From assembly GCF_032337135.1 (NCBI RefSeq), contig NZ_JAVXZZ010000006.1:1-64000 (forward strand): DNA of 64,000 bases, written 5' to 3'. The stretch's first letter is position 1, and each line of letters begins with the position of its first letter. Below the pieces are notes generated by a model. The model did no database searches. It had not been told where the DNA came from and saw nothing but the letters and a program-made list of their open reading frames with translations. This DNA is from Allorhodoferax sp032337135. GTDB lineage: Bacteria; Pseudomonadota; Gammaproteobacteria; Burkholderiales; Burkholderiaceae_C. This document shows, piece after piece, positions 49,448 to 58,120 of the stretch. Both the position numbers and the translations under genes were made by a program.

Positions 49448-51070
49448 ATGCCCGCACTGGAATCGAAACTCAATCCGCGCGCCAGCGACTTTCAGGCCAA
49501 CGCCACGGCCATGCGCGCCCTGGTGGCCGACCTGAACGCCAAGATCGCCCAGGTGGAACAGGGGGGGGGTGAAGCCGCCCGTGCCAAGCACACCGCCCGC
49601 GGAAAACTGTTGCCGCGTGATCGCGTGGGAATGCTGCTGGACCCTGGCACCCCCTTCCTGGAGCTGTCGCCGCTGGCCGCGCTGGGCATGTACCCGGACC
49701 GCGACGGCAGCGACAGCGCGCCCTGCGCCGGTGTCATTGTCGGCATTGGCCGCGTCTCGGGCGTGGACTGCATGATCGTCTGCAACGACGCCACCGTGAA
49801 GGGCGGCACCTATTACCCCATGACGGTGAAGAAGCACCTGCGCGCCCAGGAAGTGGCCGCGCAGAACAACCTGCCTTGCATCTACCTGGTGGACTCGGGC
49901 GGCGCCAACCTACCGAACCAGGACGAAGTGTTTCCTGACCGCGACCACTTTGGCCGCATCTTCTTCAACCAGGCCAACATGAGCGCGCAGGGCATCGCCC
50001 AGATTGCGGTGGTCATGGGCTCGTGCACGGCCGGTGGCGCCTATGTGCCGGCCATGAGCGACGAGACCATCATCGTCAAGAACCAGGGCACCATCTTCCT
50101 CGGTGGCCCGCCGCTGGTGAAGGCCGCTACTGGCGAGGTGGTGAGTGCGGAAGACCTCGGCGGTGGCGACGTGCACACGCGCCTCTCGGGCGTGGCGGAC
50201 CACCTGGCGCAGAACGACCTGCATGCGCTTTCGCTGGCACGTGAAGCGGTCGCTAACCTGAACCGCAAGAAGACCGTTGCCGCCGCCGTCAAGGCGCCGG
50301 TAGCTCCCAAATATGCAGCAGAAGAGCTGTACGGCGTGATCCCCACCGACACCCGCAAGCCCTTCGATGTCCGCGAGATCATTGCCCGCATCGTCGATGG
50401 ATCGGAGATGCACGAATTCAAGCCGCGCTACGGCACCACCCTGGTGTGCGGCTTTGCACACATCGAAGGCATGCCGGTGGGCATCATCGCCAACAACGGC
50501 ATCCTGTTTTCCGAGTCGGCCCTGAAGGGCGCGCATTTCATCGAACTGTGCTGCCAGCGCAAGATTCCGCTGGTGTTCCTGCAGAACATCACCGGCTTCA
50601 TGGTCGGGCGCAAGTACGAGAACGAGGGCATCGCCCGCAATGGCGCCAAAATGGTGACAGCCGTGGCTACCGCCAATGTGCCCAAGTTCACCATCATCAT
50701 TGGTGGCAGCTTCGGGGCCGGCAACTACGGCATGTGCGGCCGGGCCTACTCGCCCCGCTTCCTGTGGATGTGGCCGAACGCACGCATCAGCGTCATGGGC
50801 GGCGAGCAGGCCGCCAGCGTGCTGGCCACGGTGCGCCGCGATGGCATAGAAGCCAAGGGCGGCAACTGGAGTGCCGAGGAGGAAGAAGCCTTCAAGGCCC
50901 CGATCCGCCAGCAGTACGAAGTGCAGGGCCACCCCTACTTCGCCACCGCCCGCCTGTGGGACGACGGCATCATCGACCCCGCCGACACCCGCCGCGTGCT
51001 GGCCCTGGGCCTGTCGACCGCACTCAACGCACCGGTCGAGGACGTGAAGTTCGGCGTGTTCCGGATGTAA
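49448..51070 (+). CDS. liuB: Methylcrotonyl-CoA carboxylase beta (carboxyltransferase) subunit
   Basis: 540 residues from ATG 49448; the frame is open far upstream (to 48998) only as antisense of the AraC gene. It transfers CO2 from carboxybiotin to 3-methylcrotonyl-CoA in leucine breakdown. The start MPALESKLNPRASDFQANAT and GGGxGGEAARAKHTARGKLL, MTVKKHLRAQEVAAQNNLPC, GSCTAGGAYVPAMSDE and GRAYSPRFLWMWPNARISVM fit MCC beta more than the propionyl- or geranyl-specific subunits. The partner alpha subunit is downstream and an HMG-CoA lyase is at 59608. A run of nine G lies at 49561-49569, codons 38-41. Confidence 0.88.
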   Translation: MPALESKLNPRASDFQANATAMRALVADLNAKIAQVEQGGGEAARAKHTARGKLLPRDRVGMLLDPGTPFLELSPLAALGMYPDRDGSDSAPCAGVIVGIGRVSGVDCMIVCNDATVKGGTYYPMTVKKHLRAQEVAAQNNLPCIYLVDSGGANLPNQDEVFPDRDHFGRIFFNQANMSAQGIAQIAVVMGSCTAGGAYVPAMSDETIIVKNQGTIFLGGPPLVKAATGEVVSAEDLGGGDVHTRLSGVADHLAQNDLHALSLAREAVANLNRKKTVAAAVKAPVAPKYAAEELYGVIPTDTRKPFDVREIIARIVDGSEMHEFKPRYGTTLVCGFAHIEGMPVGIIANNGILFSESALKGAHFIELCCQRKIPLVFLQNITGFMVGRKYENEGIARNGAKMVTAVATANVPKFTIIIGGSFGAGNYGMCGRAYSPRFLWMWPNARISVMGGEQAASVLATVRRDGIEAKGGNWSAEEEEAFKAPIRQQYEVQGHPYFATARLWDDGIIDPADTRRVLALGLSTALNAPVEDVKFGVFRM

Positions 51071-51084
51071 TGGGAGTAGCAAAA

Positions 51085-51213
51085 ATGTTCAAGAAGATCC
51101 TCATTGCCAATCGCGGTGACCAGCCGCAACGCGGCGCAGCGGCGAAGCCAAATTGCATGGTGCGCGTAGCGCACGCAGGCGATTTTTCCGCGATGGAGAC
51201 ACAGCATGTTTAA
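51085..51213 (+). CDS. 42-residue leader-like ORF with duplicated MCC-alpha start
   Basis: An ATG with GGGAG upstream opens a short frame beginning MFKKILIANRGDQPQRGAAA and ending in TAA at 51211-51213, overlapping the start of the biotin carboxylase gene in an ATGTTTAA arrangement. Its first 35 bases match the start of the next gene at 31 of 35 positions, and all four changes are at third codon positions. After that it diverges. It may be a remnant of a duplication or a translated leader coupled to the next gene; there is no evidence that it makes a stable protein. Confidence 0.45.
   Translation: MFKKILIANRGDQPQRGAAAKPNCMVRVAHAGDFSAMETQHV
51160..51174 (+). other. Short hairpin in leader of liuD
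   Basis: GTGCGC (51160-51165), GTA, GCGCAC (51169-51174), a perfect 6-bp stem directly next to the large stem at 51175-51250. Confidence 0.4.
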
Positions 51214-51250
51214 GAAAATCCTCATTGCAAATCGCGGAGAAATCGCCTGC
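51175..51250 (+). promoter_or_regulatory. 20-bp stem enclosing the liuD start codon
   Basis: GCAGGCGATTTTTCCGCGAT (51175-51194) can pair with ATCGCGGAGAAATCGCCTGC (51231-51250): 19 Watson-Crick pairs and one G-U pair. The 36-base loop (51195-51230) contains the GGAGA region and the ATG at 51206. In mRNA this would put the translation start at the tip of a strong hairpin. Whether it regulates translation is inference. Confidence 0.6.
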
Positions 51251-53251
51251 CGCGTAGCCGCCACCGCCCGTGCCATGGCCATCCAGACGGTGGCCGTGTA
51301 TTCCGATACCGACGCGTATGCCAAGCACGTGGCGGCATGCGATGAGGCGGTGCACATCGGAGGCAGCGCGCCCAAGGAAAGCTACCTGCGCTGGGAGCGC
51401 ATCATCGAGGCCGCCAAGGCCACCGGAGCCCAGGCCATCCACCCCGGTTACGGCTTCCTGAGCGAGAACGAAGACTTTGCCCAGGCATGCGCTGCTGCGG
51501 GGCTGGTGTTCATCGGCCCGCCGGCGTCGGCCATCAAGGACATGGGCCTCAAGGCCGAATCCAAGCGCCTGATGGAAGCGGCCAACGTGCCCCTGGTACC
51601 CGGCTACCACGGTGCCAACCAGGATCCGGCGCTGCTGCAGGCCGAGGCTGACCGCATCGGCTACCCTGTGCTCATCAAGGCCAGCGCGGGCGGCGGTGGC
51701 AAGGGCATGCGCGCTGTGGACAAGTCGGAAGACTTTGCCGCAGCCCTGGCCTCGTGCAAGCGCGAAGCCATCAACAGCTTCGGCGACGACGCGGTGTTGA
51801 TCGAGAAGTACGTGCAGCGCCCGCGCCACATCGAGATCCAGGTATTCGGCGACACCCACGGCAACTACGTCTACCTGTTCGAGCGCGACTGCTCGGTGCA
51901 GCGCCGCCACCAGAAGGTGCTGGAAGAGGCTCCGGCCCCCGGCATGACCGAAACCCTGCGCCACCAGATGGGCGAGGCGGCCGTGGCCGCGGCCCGCGCC
52001 GTGAAGTACGTGGGGGCGGGCACGGTGGAATTCATCGTCGAACAGCCCGGTGGCTACGACGCCCCCGAGCAGATGAAGTTCTACTTCATGGAAATGAACA
52101 CCCGACTGCAGGTGGAGCATCCGGTGACCGAGGCCATCACCGGCCTGGACCTCGTGGAGTGGCAGTTGCGTGTCGCCGCTGGCGAGCCGCTGCCGTTGCG
52201 ACAGGAAGACCTGCGCATCCAGGGCCACGCCATCGAAGCCCGCATCTGCGCCGAGAACCCCGACAACAACTTCCTGCCAGCCACCGGCACGCTGCATGTG
52301 TATGGCCTGCCGCCGCACGTCACGTTCGAGCGCGCGCCCTGTGGTGTGCGTGTGGACTCGGGCGTGCGCCAGGGCGATGCCATCAGCCCCTTCTACGACT
52401 CCATGGTGGCCAAGCTCATCGTCCACGGCCGCACCCGGGACGAAGCACTTGCGCGCCTGGACAGCGCGCTGGCCCAGACCCACATCGTGGGCCTGACCAC
52501 CAACGTGCAGTTCCTGCGCCATGTCACCACCAGTGCCTCGTTTGCGCAGGCCAAGCTCGACACCGCCCTGATTCCGCGCGAGTCGGAGGTGCTGTTCAAG
52601 CAGGACAAGGTGGGCCTGCCCTTCGCCACGGCAGCTCTGGTGGCGGACACCTTGCTGGCCGAAGCCGCGCAGGCCCGCACGGCCGACGCCAGCGGCTGGG
52701 TGGACCCCTGGGCCCAGCGCGACGGCTGGCATTCCCATGGCGATGCCGAGCGCACCTTTGCGCTGGAGTATGCGGGCGAGCCGCTGCAGGCACAGCTGAC
52801 CACCGTGCACGGTGCGGGCAGCCTGCAACGCAGCCTGCAGGTCGCAGGCGCTAGCCACCCCTTGCAGTTCCGCGCCGCACCGGCTGGTGCCATCGAGGTG
52901 CAGCATGGTGCGCGCCGTGCGCTCGTGCATGTGTACCGAAATGGCGAGGTAGTCCAGGTATTCACTGCGCAAGGCGCTACAACTATCGTAGCGACTGACG
53001 TGCTGGCCCACGCCGGCGAAAGCGCTGGAGAAGGCGGCCGCCTCACGGCCCCCATGCCGGGCAAGGTGGTGTCCTTTGCCGTCAAGGCGGGTGATGCCGT
53101 CAAGAAGGGGCAGCCCCTGGCGGTCATGGAAGCCATGAAGATGGAGCACACCATTGCCGCCCCGGCTGACGGCGTGGTGGCCGAGTTGCTGTTTGCACCG
53201 GGTGACCAGGTCACCGAGGGCGCCGAACTGCTCAAGCTCACCGCCGCCTGA
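51206..53251 (+). CDS. liuD: Methylcrotonyl-CoA carboxylase alpha subunit (biotin carboxylase + biotin carrier)
   Basis: 681 residues. Biotin carboxylase domain first (MFKKILIANRGEIACRVAAT; ATP-grasp loop KASAGGGGKGM; FYFMEMNTRLQVEHPVTEAI), then a linker domain, and a C-terminal biotinyl domain with the biotinylated lysine K645 in EAMKMEHT. Length and fusion match MCC/acyl-CoA carboxylase alpha chains. The subunit order beta-alpha without liuA or liuC between is compressed compared with common liu operons. A propionyl-CoA or other acyl-CoA carboxylase is the alternative. The gene start is embedded in a hairpin and preceded by a partial duplicate of itself. Confidence 0.9.
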   Translation: MFKKILIANRGEIACRVAATARAMAIQTVAVYSDTDAYAKHVAACDEAVHIGGSAPKESYLRWERIIEAAKATGAQAIHPGYGFLSENEDFAQACAAAGLVFIGPPASAIKDMGLKAESKRLMEAANVPLVPGYHGANQDPALLQAEADRIGYPVLIKASAGGGGKGMRAVDKSEDFAAALASCKREAINSFGDDAVLIEKYVQRPRHIEIQVFGDTHGNYVYLFERDCSVQRRHQKVLEEAPAPGMTETLRHQMGEAAVAAARAVKYVGAGTVEFIVEQPGGYDAPEQMKFYFMEMNTRLQVEHPVTEAITGLDLVEWQLRVAAGEPLPLRQEDLRIQGHAIEARICAENPDNNFLPATGTLHVYGLPPHVTFERAPCGVRVDSGVRQGDAISPFYDSMVAKLIVHGRTRDEALARLDSALAQTHIVGLTTNVQFLRHVTTSASFAQAKLDTALIPRESEVLFKQDKVGLPFATAALVADTLLAEAAQARTADASGWVDPWAQRDGWHSHGDAERTFALEYAGEPLQAQLTTVHGAGSLQRSLQVAGASHPLQFRAAPAGAIEVQHGARRALVHVYRNGEVVQVFTAQGATTIVATDVLAHAGESAGEGGRLTAPMPGKVVSFAVKAGDAVKKGQPLAVMEAMKMEHTIAAPADGVVAELLFAPGDQVTEGAELLKLTAA

Positions 53252-53347
53252 GCTGGCGTGGCGCAAACCGGGCCGTGCCCACAAGGCAAGGCCCTGCGGT
53301 CGCGGGAGAGGGGGCGGGAGCTGCCGCATTCGGTGGAAAATGCCGGC

Positions 53348-54280
53348 ATGTCGACATTGCGCATTACCTATTGTTCGGCGGACATGGATGCCGCCAGCTG
53401 GATTCCGGGCCTGCAGGCGGCGATTCCCGGCGCCGAGGTCACTTTGTGGGAGCCGGGGGGCCCCCCGGCTGACTACGCTGTGGTCTGGAAGCCGCCGCAG
53501 CAACTGCTTGACGAGCAGGGCCCGCACCTCAAGGCCATCTTCAACACGGGTGCCGGGGTGGATGCCATCCTGAAACTGCGCCTGCCGCCCCATGTGCCCG
53601 TCATCCGTCTCGACGACGCCGGCATGTCGGTGCAGATGGCCGAGTACGTATGCCACGCCGTCATTCGCCACTTCCGGGAATTCGATGCCTATGACCGCGA
53701 TACCGACAACGGCAAGTGGTCGTTCCGCAAGCCGCGCAGCCGCGCCGAGTTTCCCGTCGGCGTGCTGGGCCTGGGTGTGCTGGGCGAGCGCGTGGCCCGT
53801 ACCCTGACCCAGTTCGACTTCCCGGTGAACGGTTGGAGCCAGACCCCGAAGGACATCAGCGGAGTGGCTTGCTACCACGGCAAGGCCCAGCTGAACGACT
53901 TCCTGGCAGCCACGCGCGTGGTCGTTTGCCTGCTGCCCCTCACCCCCGAGACCGAGAACATCCTCAACGCCGACACCCTGGGGCGGCTACAGTCGGGGGG
54001 CTATGTCATCAACGTGGCGCGTGGCGCCCACCTGGTGGACGCTGACCTCATTGCGCTCATCGACAGCGGCCACCTGGCCGGTGCCCAGCTCGACGTGTTT
54101 CGCACCGAGCCCCTGCCCAAGGGCCACCCGTTCTGGGCCCACCCGAAGATCGCCATTACCCCCCACACCTCGGCCCGCACCCTGCGCAGCGAGAGCATCG
54201 CCCAGATTGCCCGCAAGATCGAGGCGCTGGAGTGTGGTCAGGCCGTTGCTGGCGTGGTGGACATGGACCGTGGCTACTGA
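53348..54280 (+). CDS. ghrA: Glyoxylate/hydroxypyruvate reductase A-like dehydrogenase
   Basis: 310 residues from ATG 53348. A D-2-hydroxyacid dehydrogenase that reduces glyoxylate or hydroxypyruvate with NAD(P)H. It shows the nucleotide-binding loop VGVLGLGVLGERVARTL, catalytic Arg in INVARGAHLVD, Glu in VFRTEPLPKGHPFW and His in TPHTSARTLR. Length agrees with GhrA (about 312). The gene contains a perfect 20-bp G/C palindrome at 53451-53470. Exact substrate cannot be told from sequence. Confidence 0.88.
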   Translation: MSTLRITYCSADMDAASWIPGLQAAIPGAEVTLWEPGGPPADYAVVWKPPQQLLDEQGPHLKAIFNTGAGVDAILKLRLPPHVPVIRLDDAGMSVQMAEYVCHAVIRHFREFDAYDRDTDNGKWSFRKPRSRAEFPVGVLGLGVLGERVARTLTQFDFPVNGWSQTPKDISGVACYHGKAQLNDFLAATRVVVCLLPLTPETENILNADTLGRLQSGGYVINVARGAHLVDADLIALIDSGHLAGAQLDVFRTEPLPKGHPFWAHPKIAITPHTSARTLRSESIAQIARKIEALECGQAVAGVVDMDRGY

Positions 54281-54950
54281 TTCGCAAGCCTGGGCGACCG
54301 GGCTGGCGCAGCGCAGTTCGGTGCGGGCCTACACGCCGCAGCCGGTGGAGCCGAAACTGCTGGTACAGCTGTTGCAGGAGGCACGCCAAGCTCCCAGCGC
54401 CTCCAATCTGCAGCCTGGTGGCTTCGTGCAGGTGTGCGGAGACGTGCGGTCCGCGCTGAGTGCCGAGCTGGCGCAGTCCTACCTGGCCGGGGCGCCATGG
54501 GACGAAGACTACGTCTATTGCTCCGAGCCCCTGACGGCTGAACTGCAGCGCCGCCGTGTCGGCGCTGCGCGGGCCCTGTACGACAGCCTGGGCATTGCCC
54601 GCAGCGACCGTGCGGCGCGGGATGCGCAGTTCGCGCGCAACTTCCGCTTCTTCGATGCGCCGGTGGCGCTCGTTGTCACCATCGAGAGCCGATTCGGCAG
54701 CGGGGCCTACCTGGACTTGGGGCTACTGCTCCACGGCTTGATGCTCTCCGCCCAGGCCCACGGGCTCGCCACCTGCGCCATCGGTGCACTCGCGTGCTAT
54801 CCCGACATCGTGCGCAGGCACCTGGGGCTGGGGGAGAGCACGCACATCGTGTGCGGTCTGGCACTGGGGTATGCCGACGCCGAGCACCCCGCCAACCGCA
54901 CGCGCACCGAGCGCATTGGGCTGGACGAATTCTTCCGGGTCGTCGGCTAG
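54270..54950 (+). CDS. Nitroreductase-family FMN oxidoreductase
   Basis: 226 residues, with a GTG start at 54270 overlapping the ghrA stop by 11 bases. FMN-binding features: AQRSSVRAYTPQPVEPKLL and QEARQAPSASNLQPGGFVQV near the N-terminus, and a C-terminal GLATCAIGALACYPDIVRRH/LG segment. Family members reduce nitro compounds, quinones or other substrates with NAD(P)H. The stop is one base from the stop of the convergent thiolase gene. The natural substrate is unknown. Confidence 0.87.
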   Translation: MATDSQAWATGLAQRSSVRAYTPQPVEPKLLVQLLQEARQAPSASNLQPGGFVQVCGDVRSALSAELAQSYLAGAPWDEDYVYCSEPLTAELQRRRVGAARALYDSLGIARSDRAARDAQFARNFRFFDAPVALVVTIESRFGSGAYLDLGLLLHGLMLSAQAHGLATCAIGALACYPDIVRRHLGLGESTHIVCGLALGYADAEHPANRTRTERIGLDEFFRVVG

Positions 54951-54951
54951 T

Positions 54952-56112
54952 TCACAGCCAGCGCACCACGGTGGCCGCGCCGATGCCACCGGCTCCTGCC
55001 ACTGCGGCCAGTCCATTCGCTCCGCCGCGCCCCTGCTGCTGCAGGTCGCCCAGTACCCGCACCAGCGCCATCGCTCCCGAAGCACCAATGGGGTGGCCGC
55101 GTGCAATGCCGCCACCGCGCCGGTTAACCGTATCGGTGGACAGCCCGAGGCCGCGGCAGAAGGCCAAGCCCTGCACGGCAAAGGCATCGTGCAGTTCCAC
55201 CACATCCAGGGCTTGGGGGGAAGCGATGCCACTGCGCCGCAGTGCCTCATGGGCCGCGCTTTCCGCTGCCAGCAAGGGCATGGCCGGATCGGCCCCCACC
55301 GAGGCGCTCGCGACCCACTGTGCCCTGGCTTCGATACCCAGGCGTCGGGCAGCCATCGGGCTCATCAGCAGCACCAGCGCCGCGCCGTCTGCGCGGGGCG
55401 AGATGGCCAACGTGCTAACGGCGCAGTCCGCGCTCGTGGCCTCGGCGCTTCGGGCCTGCACGGGCAGGCGCGCGGCCATGGCTGCGCCCATGGCACGCGG
55501 GTAGGCGTCGTGTGCCAGGCCTGCGACTGGAACGATTTCTGCCGCCAAGGCCTCACGCTGGGCCAGGGCCTTGGCATGGCTCTCCAGCGCGTAGCGGTCC
55601 TGCTCCATTCGTGTGACACCCTCCGCGGCGGCATAGTCGGCGGCGGCCTGCAGCAGGTCGGGGTCCCGCGCGGGGTCAGGTGCAAAGGCTGGGCGCTCGT
55701 AGGGCACGGCGGGCTCATCGGGGCTCAGTGGGCGGTGCTGGCGGATCGGGGCACGCGACCAGGCCTCGGCCCCACCGGCAACCACCACCTGTGCCTGTCC
55801 GCTGGCGATCAGGCCGACACCTACGGCAACAGCATCGAGCCCAGCACAGCATTGCGTGTCGACCGACAGGGCGGCACAGCGGTCCGGCAAACCGGCTGCC
55901 AAGGCCAGCATGCGCGCCGGGTTGCCACCGGCCCCCAATGCATTGCCCAGCACCACGGCGTCGACCGCCTCGGGTGCGACACCGGCGCGCTGCAGCAGGG
56001 CCTGCAGTACCGGTGTGCCGATGTCGTGCGCCGCCAGCGCGCGGAACGCGCCGCCGTGGGGTGCCACGGCACTGCGCGCCCATGCTGCGATCAATGCCAG
56101 GGGCTCAGCCAT
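54952..56112 (-). CDS. Thiolase-family protein (acetyl-CoA acetyltransferase-like)
   Basis: 386 residues from ATG 56112. The nucleophile Cys is C88 in SVDTQCCAGLDAV, and GGGIARGHPIGASGAMALVR holds the conserved GHP histidine. The usual second catalytic Cys in the final Cys-Ile-Gly-Gly-Gly loop appears to be Ala (AVAGAGGIGAATV), so its reaction may be altered. It overlaps the AMP-ligase gene by 22 bases at the end of the bioY cluster. The same order (bioY, ligase, thiolase) occurs as yhfU-yhfT-yhfS in Bacillus subtilis, from memory, suggesting a link with biotin or its pimeloyl precursor. Confidence 0.82.
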   Translation of the reverse strand: MAEPLALIAAWARSAVAPHGGAFRALAAHDIGTPVLQALLQRAGVAPEAVDAVVLGNALGAGGNPARMLALAAGLPDRCAALSVDTQCCAGLDAVAVGVGLIASGQAQVVVAGGAEAWSRAPIRQHRPLSPDEPAVPYERPAFAPDPARDPDLLQAAADYAAAEGVTRMEQDRYALESHAKALAQREALAAEIVPVAGLAHDAYPRAMGAAMAARLPVQARSAEATSADCAVSTLAISPRADGAALVLLMSPMAARRLGIEARAQWVASASVGADPAMPLLAAESAAHEALRRSGIASPQALDVVELHDAFAVQGLAFCRGLGLSTDTVNRRGGGIARGHPIGASGAMALVRVLGDLQQQGRGGANGLAAVAGAGGIGAATVVRWL

Positions 56113-57518
56113 GGAATCTCCTGCGGGGCCTGTCGGTGCTGGTCCAGCGCCAGGCCCAGGGCGCGGTGGTCGGTCTTGCCGCTGGCGGTGAAACGCCATT
56201 GCGTGGCCACCCACAGGTGCCGCGGCAGCTTGTAGGCTTCGAGCCGCGCGCGGCACCAAGCCTGCAGTGCCTGCAGGGAGGGGCGTTCGGTTGCAGCGTT
56301 GGCCCATTGCAGTACCGCCACCACCTGCACGCCGCGCGCGGCGTCGGGCAGGCCGTGCACCGATGCGCGCGCGATGGCCGGGTGGGCTTCAAGCACGGTT
56401 TCCAACTCTTCCGGGAACAGCTTCTTGGCCAAGGTGACCAGCATGCGGCTTTCGCGCCCGGCCACGTGCAGGCGGCCTAGGGCGTCCAGGGTGCCGAGGT
56501 CGCGCACGCAGACCCAGTCGCCATCGCGCAGCGCGGCCGTGTGGTCATTGGCGTTGCCCACGTAGTCCATGAAGACCATGGGACTGCGCACGTAGATCAG
56601 CCCCTCGGGGCTGTCGGGGCTGGCGCCGCGTACGTCAATCTCCACCGTGGCAAAGGGTGTGCCTACCACGTCGTCGGGCAGGTCGGGCTGCGAGTCGGTC
56701 CAGGCAATGAAACTGGTTTCCGACGCACCGTAGAACTCGATGATGCGGGCCTGCGGAAACAGGGCCTGCAGCTCGGCCGTGCGCGCACGCGGCCAGCGCG
56801 CACCGCTGATCAGGATCAGCCGCGTGGCGGCAATGGGTGCCAGCTGGCGGTGCTGCGCCCATTCCAGCATCAGCAGCAGCTGGCTGGGCACGGCGACCAG
56901 GCAGGGGGTCTGGCCGCTGCGCAGGGTGTCCAGCGTGGCGGGGGCCGAAAACTGCTCCTGCACCACCACGCCCGCCCCGGTCCACAGACCCAGCAGCATG
57001 CCGAACAGGAACAGCGAATGGGAGTCGCGCCCCGGTGCCAGAATGGTCTGGCCTGCAGCACGCCCGAAGGTCTGCAGGCACAGGTCGAAACTTTCGGTCC
57101 AGGAACGGTGGTGGCGCCGAAAGCCCTTGGGCAGACCGGTACTGCCCGAGGTGAACCCGGTATAGAAGGGCGTCAGCGGCGTGGGGGGAGGGCAGTCGCA
57201 GGGGGCGGTGGGCAGCAGGCTCTGCACGGCTTGCAGCACGGCCGGTGGCCATAGTGGGTCACTGACTGCAGCGCAGCGTCCACTGGCAATGGTGCCCAGA
57301 AAAGCCACCAGGCGCTGCGGCAGTGGGGCGCGGGCGTCCTGCAGCACGGTGGCCGGGGCGCGCTGCTCTGCCAGGGCCTCGGCGTGGTCTTCCACGGCCT
57401 GGGCCAGCGTGGCAAAGTCCAGCTGACCGGCGTCGCTTTGGATGGCTGTTTGGCTACCCCGCTCCCGGGCCCAGCGCGCCAGGCGGCTGTGCACCAGCTC
57501 CGGGGTGGGCGCGGGCAT
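56091..57518 (-). CDS. AMP-forming acyl-CoA ligase-like protein
   Basis: 475 residues from ATG 57518, whose first base overlaps the bioY stop (TGATG). It belongs to the adenylate-forming superfamily: P-loop-like FYTGFTSGSTGLPKGF, IIEFYGASETSFIAW, adenylate motif RDGDWVCVRDLG and catalytic Lys in FTASGKTDHRAL. The N-terminal domain is shorter than in usual acyl-CoA synthetases (500-550). It probably activates a carboxylic acid; the bioY context makes pimelate or a related dicarboxylate a reasonable guess, not a finding. Confidence 0.82.
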   Translation of the reverse strand: MPAPTPELVHSRLARWARERGSQTAIQSDAGQLDFATLAQAVEDHAEALAEQRAPATVLQDARAPLPQRLVAFLGTIASGRCAAVSDPLWPPAVLQAVQSLLPTAPCDCPPPTPLTPFYTGFTSGSTGLPKGFRRHHRSWTESFDLCLQTFGRAAGQTILAPGRDSHSLFLFGMLLGLWTGAGVVVQEQFSAPATLDTLRSGQTPCLVAVPSQLLLMLEWAQHRQLAPIAATRLILISGARWPRARTAELQALFPQARIIEFYGASETSFIAWTDSQPDLPDDVVGTPFATVEIDVRGASPDSPEGLIYVRSPMVFMDYVGNANDHTAALRDGDWVCVRDLGTLDALGRLHVAGRESRMLVTLAKKLFPEELETVLEAHPAIARASVHGLPDAARGVQVVAVLQWANAATERPSLQALQAWCRARLEAYKLPRHLWVATQWRFTASGKTDHRALGLALDQHRQAPQEIPWLSPWH

Positions 57519-58090
57519 CAGGCGCGTTGCTTGCCGAACTGCCAGTCGGGCAGACCGCGGGCCACCGTGTGGCAGACGGCAGCGGTCAGCACGCACTTGA
57601 TCAGGTCACCGGGCACAAACGCAAGCGTGGCCAGAGCGGCCTTCTTCAGGTCCATGCCGGCAATGCCCATGAGGCCGAGTACGCCGCTCACATGCACTAC
57701 CAGCAAACCGCCCACCAGCGAGGCCACAAAGGCGCTGCCAGCCACCGTGCGGGGCGAATCCGTGGGCAGCATCTGCATCACCAGGCCCGTGACGAGCGCG
57801 CCAATGGGGAAGGCCAGCAGGTAGCCGGCGGAGGGTGCCATAAACACGCCCAGACCCCCGCGTCCGCCCGAGAGCAGAGGCAGGCCCATGGCCACGGCGG
57901 CGAGGAACAGCGCCAACGCCTGCAGCGCCAGGCGCGGGCCCAGCAGGCAACCGGCCAGCATCACGCCCAGGGTCTGCATGGTGATCGGTACGCCAAAGGG
58001 CAGGTCGATCTTGGGGATGAGGCCCAGCACGGCCATCAGGGCGGCAAACAGTGCTACGAGGGCGATCGATTGGTTGCGGGTACGGGTCAT
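57518..58090 (-). CDS. bioY: Biotin transporter substrate-binding subunit BioY
   Basis: 190 residues with about six membrane helices. BioY is the S-component of the ECF-type biotin uptake system. Signatures: GLIPKIDLPFGVPITMQTLG, LLGPRLALQALALFLAAVA, GGRGGLGVFMAPSAGYLLAF and FVPGDLIKCVLTA. The longer open frame upstream is not needed: the ATG at 58090 fits the family start. It is separated from bioN by 104 bases that contain a perfect palindrome, so it may have its own promoter. Confidence 0.95.
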   Translation of the reverse strand: MTRTRNQSIALVALFAALMAVLGLIPKIDLPFGVPITMQTLGVMLAGCLLGPRLALQALALFLAAVAMGLPLLSGGRGGLGVFMAPSAGYLLAFPIGALVTGLVMQMLPTDSPRTVAGSAFVASLVGGLLVVHVSGVLGLMGIAGMDLKKAALATLAFVPGDLIKCVLTAAVCHTVARGLPDWQFGKQRA

Positions 58091-58120
58091 GGTCTTGTGG
58101 TCTTCCAACGGGTGAAACAA

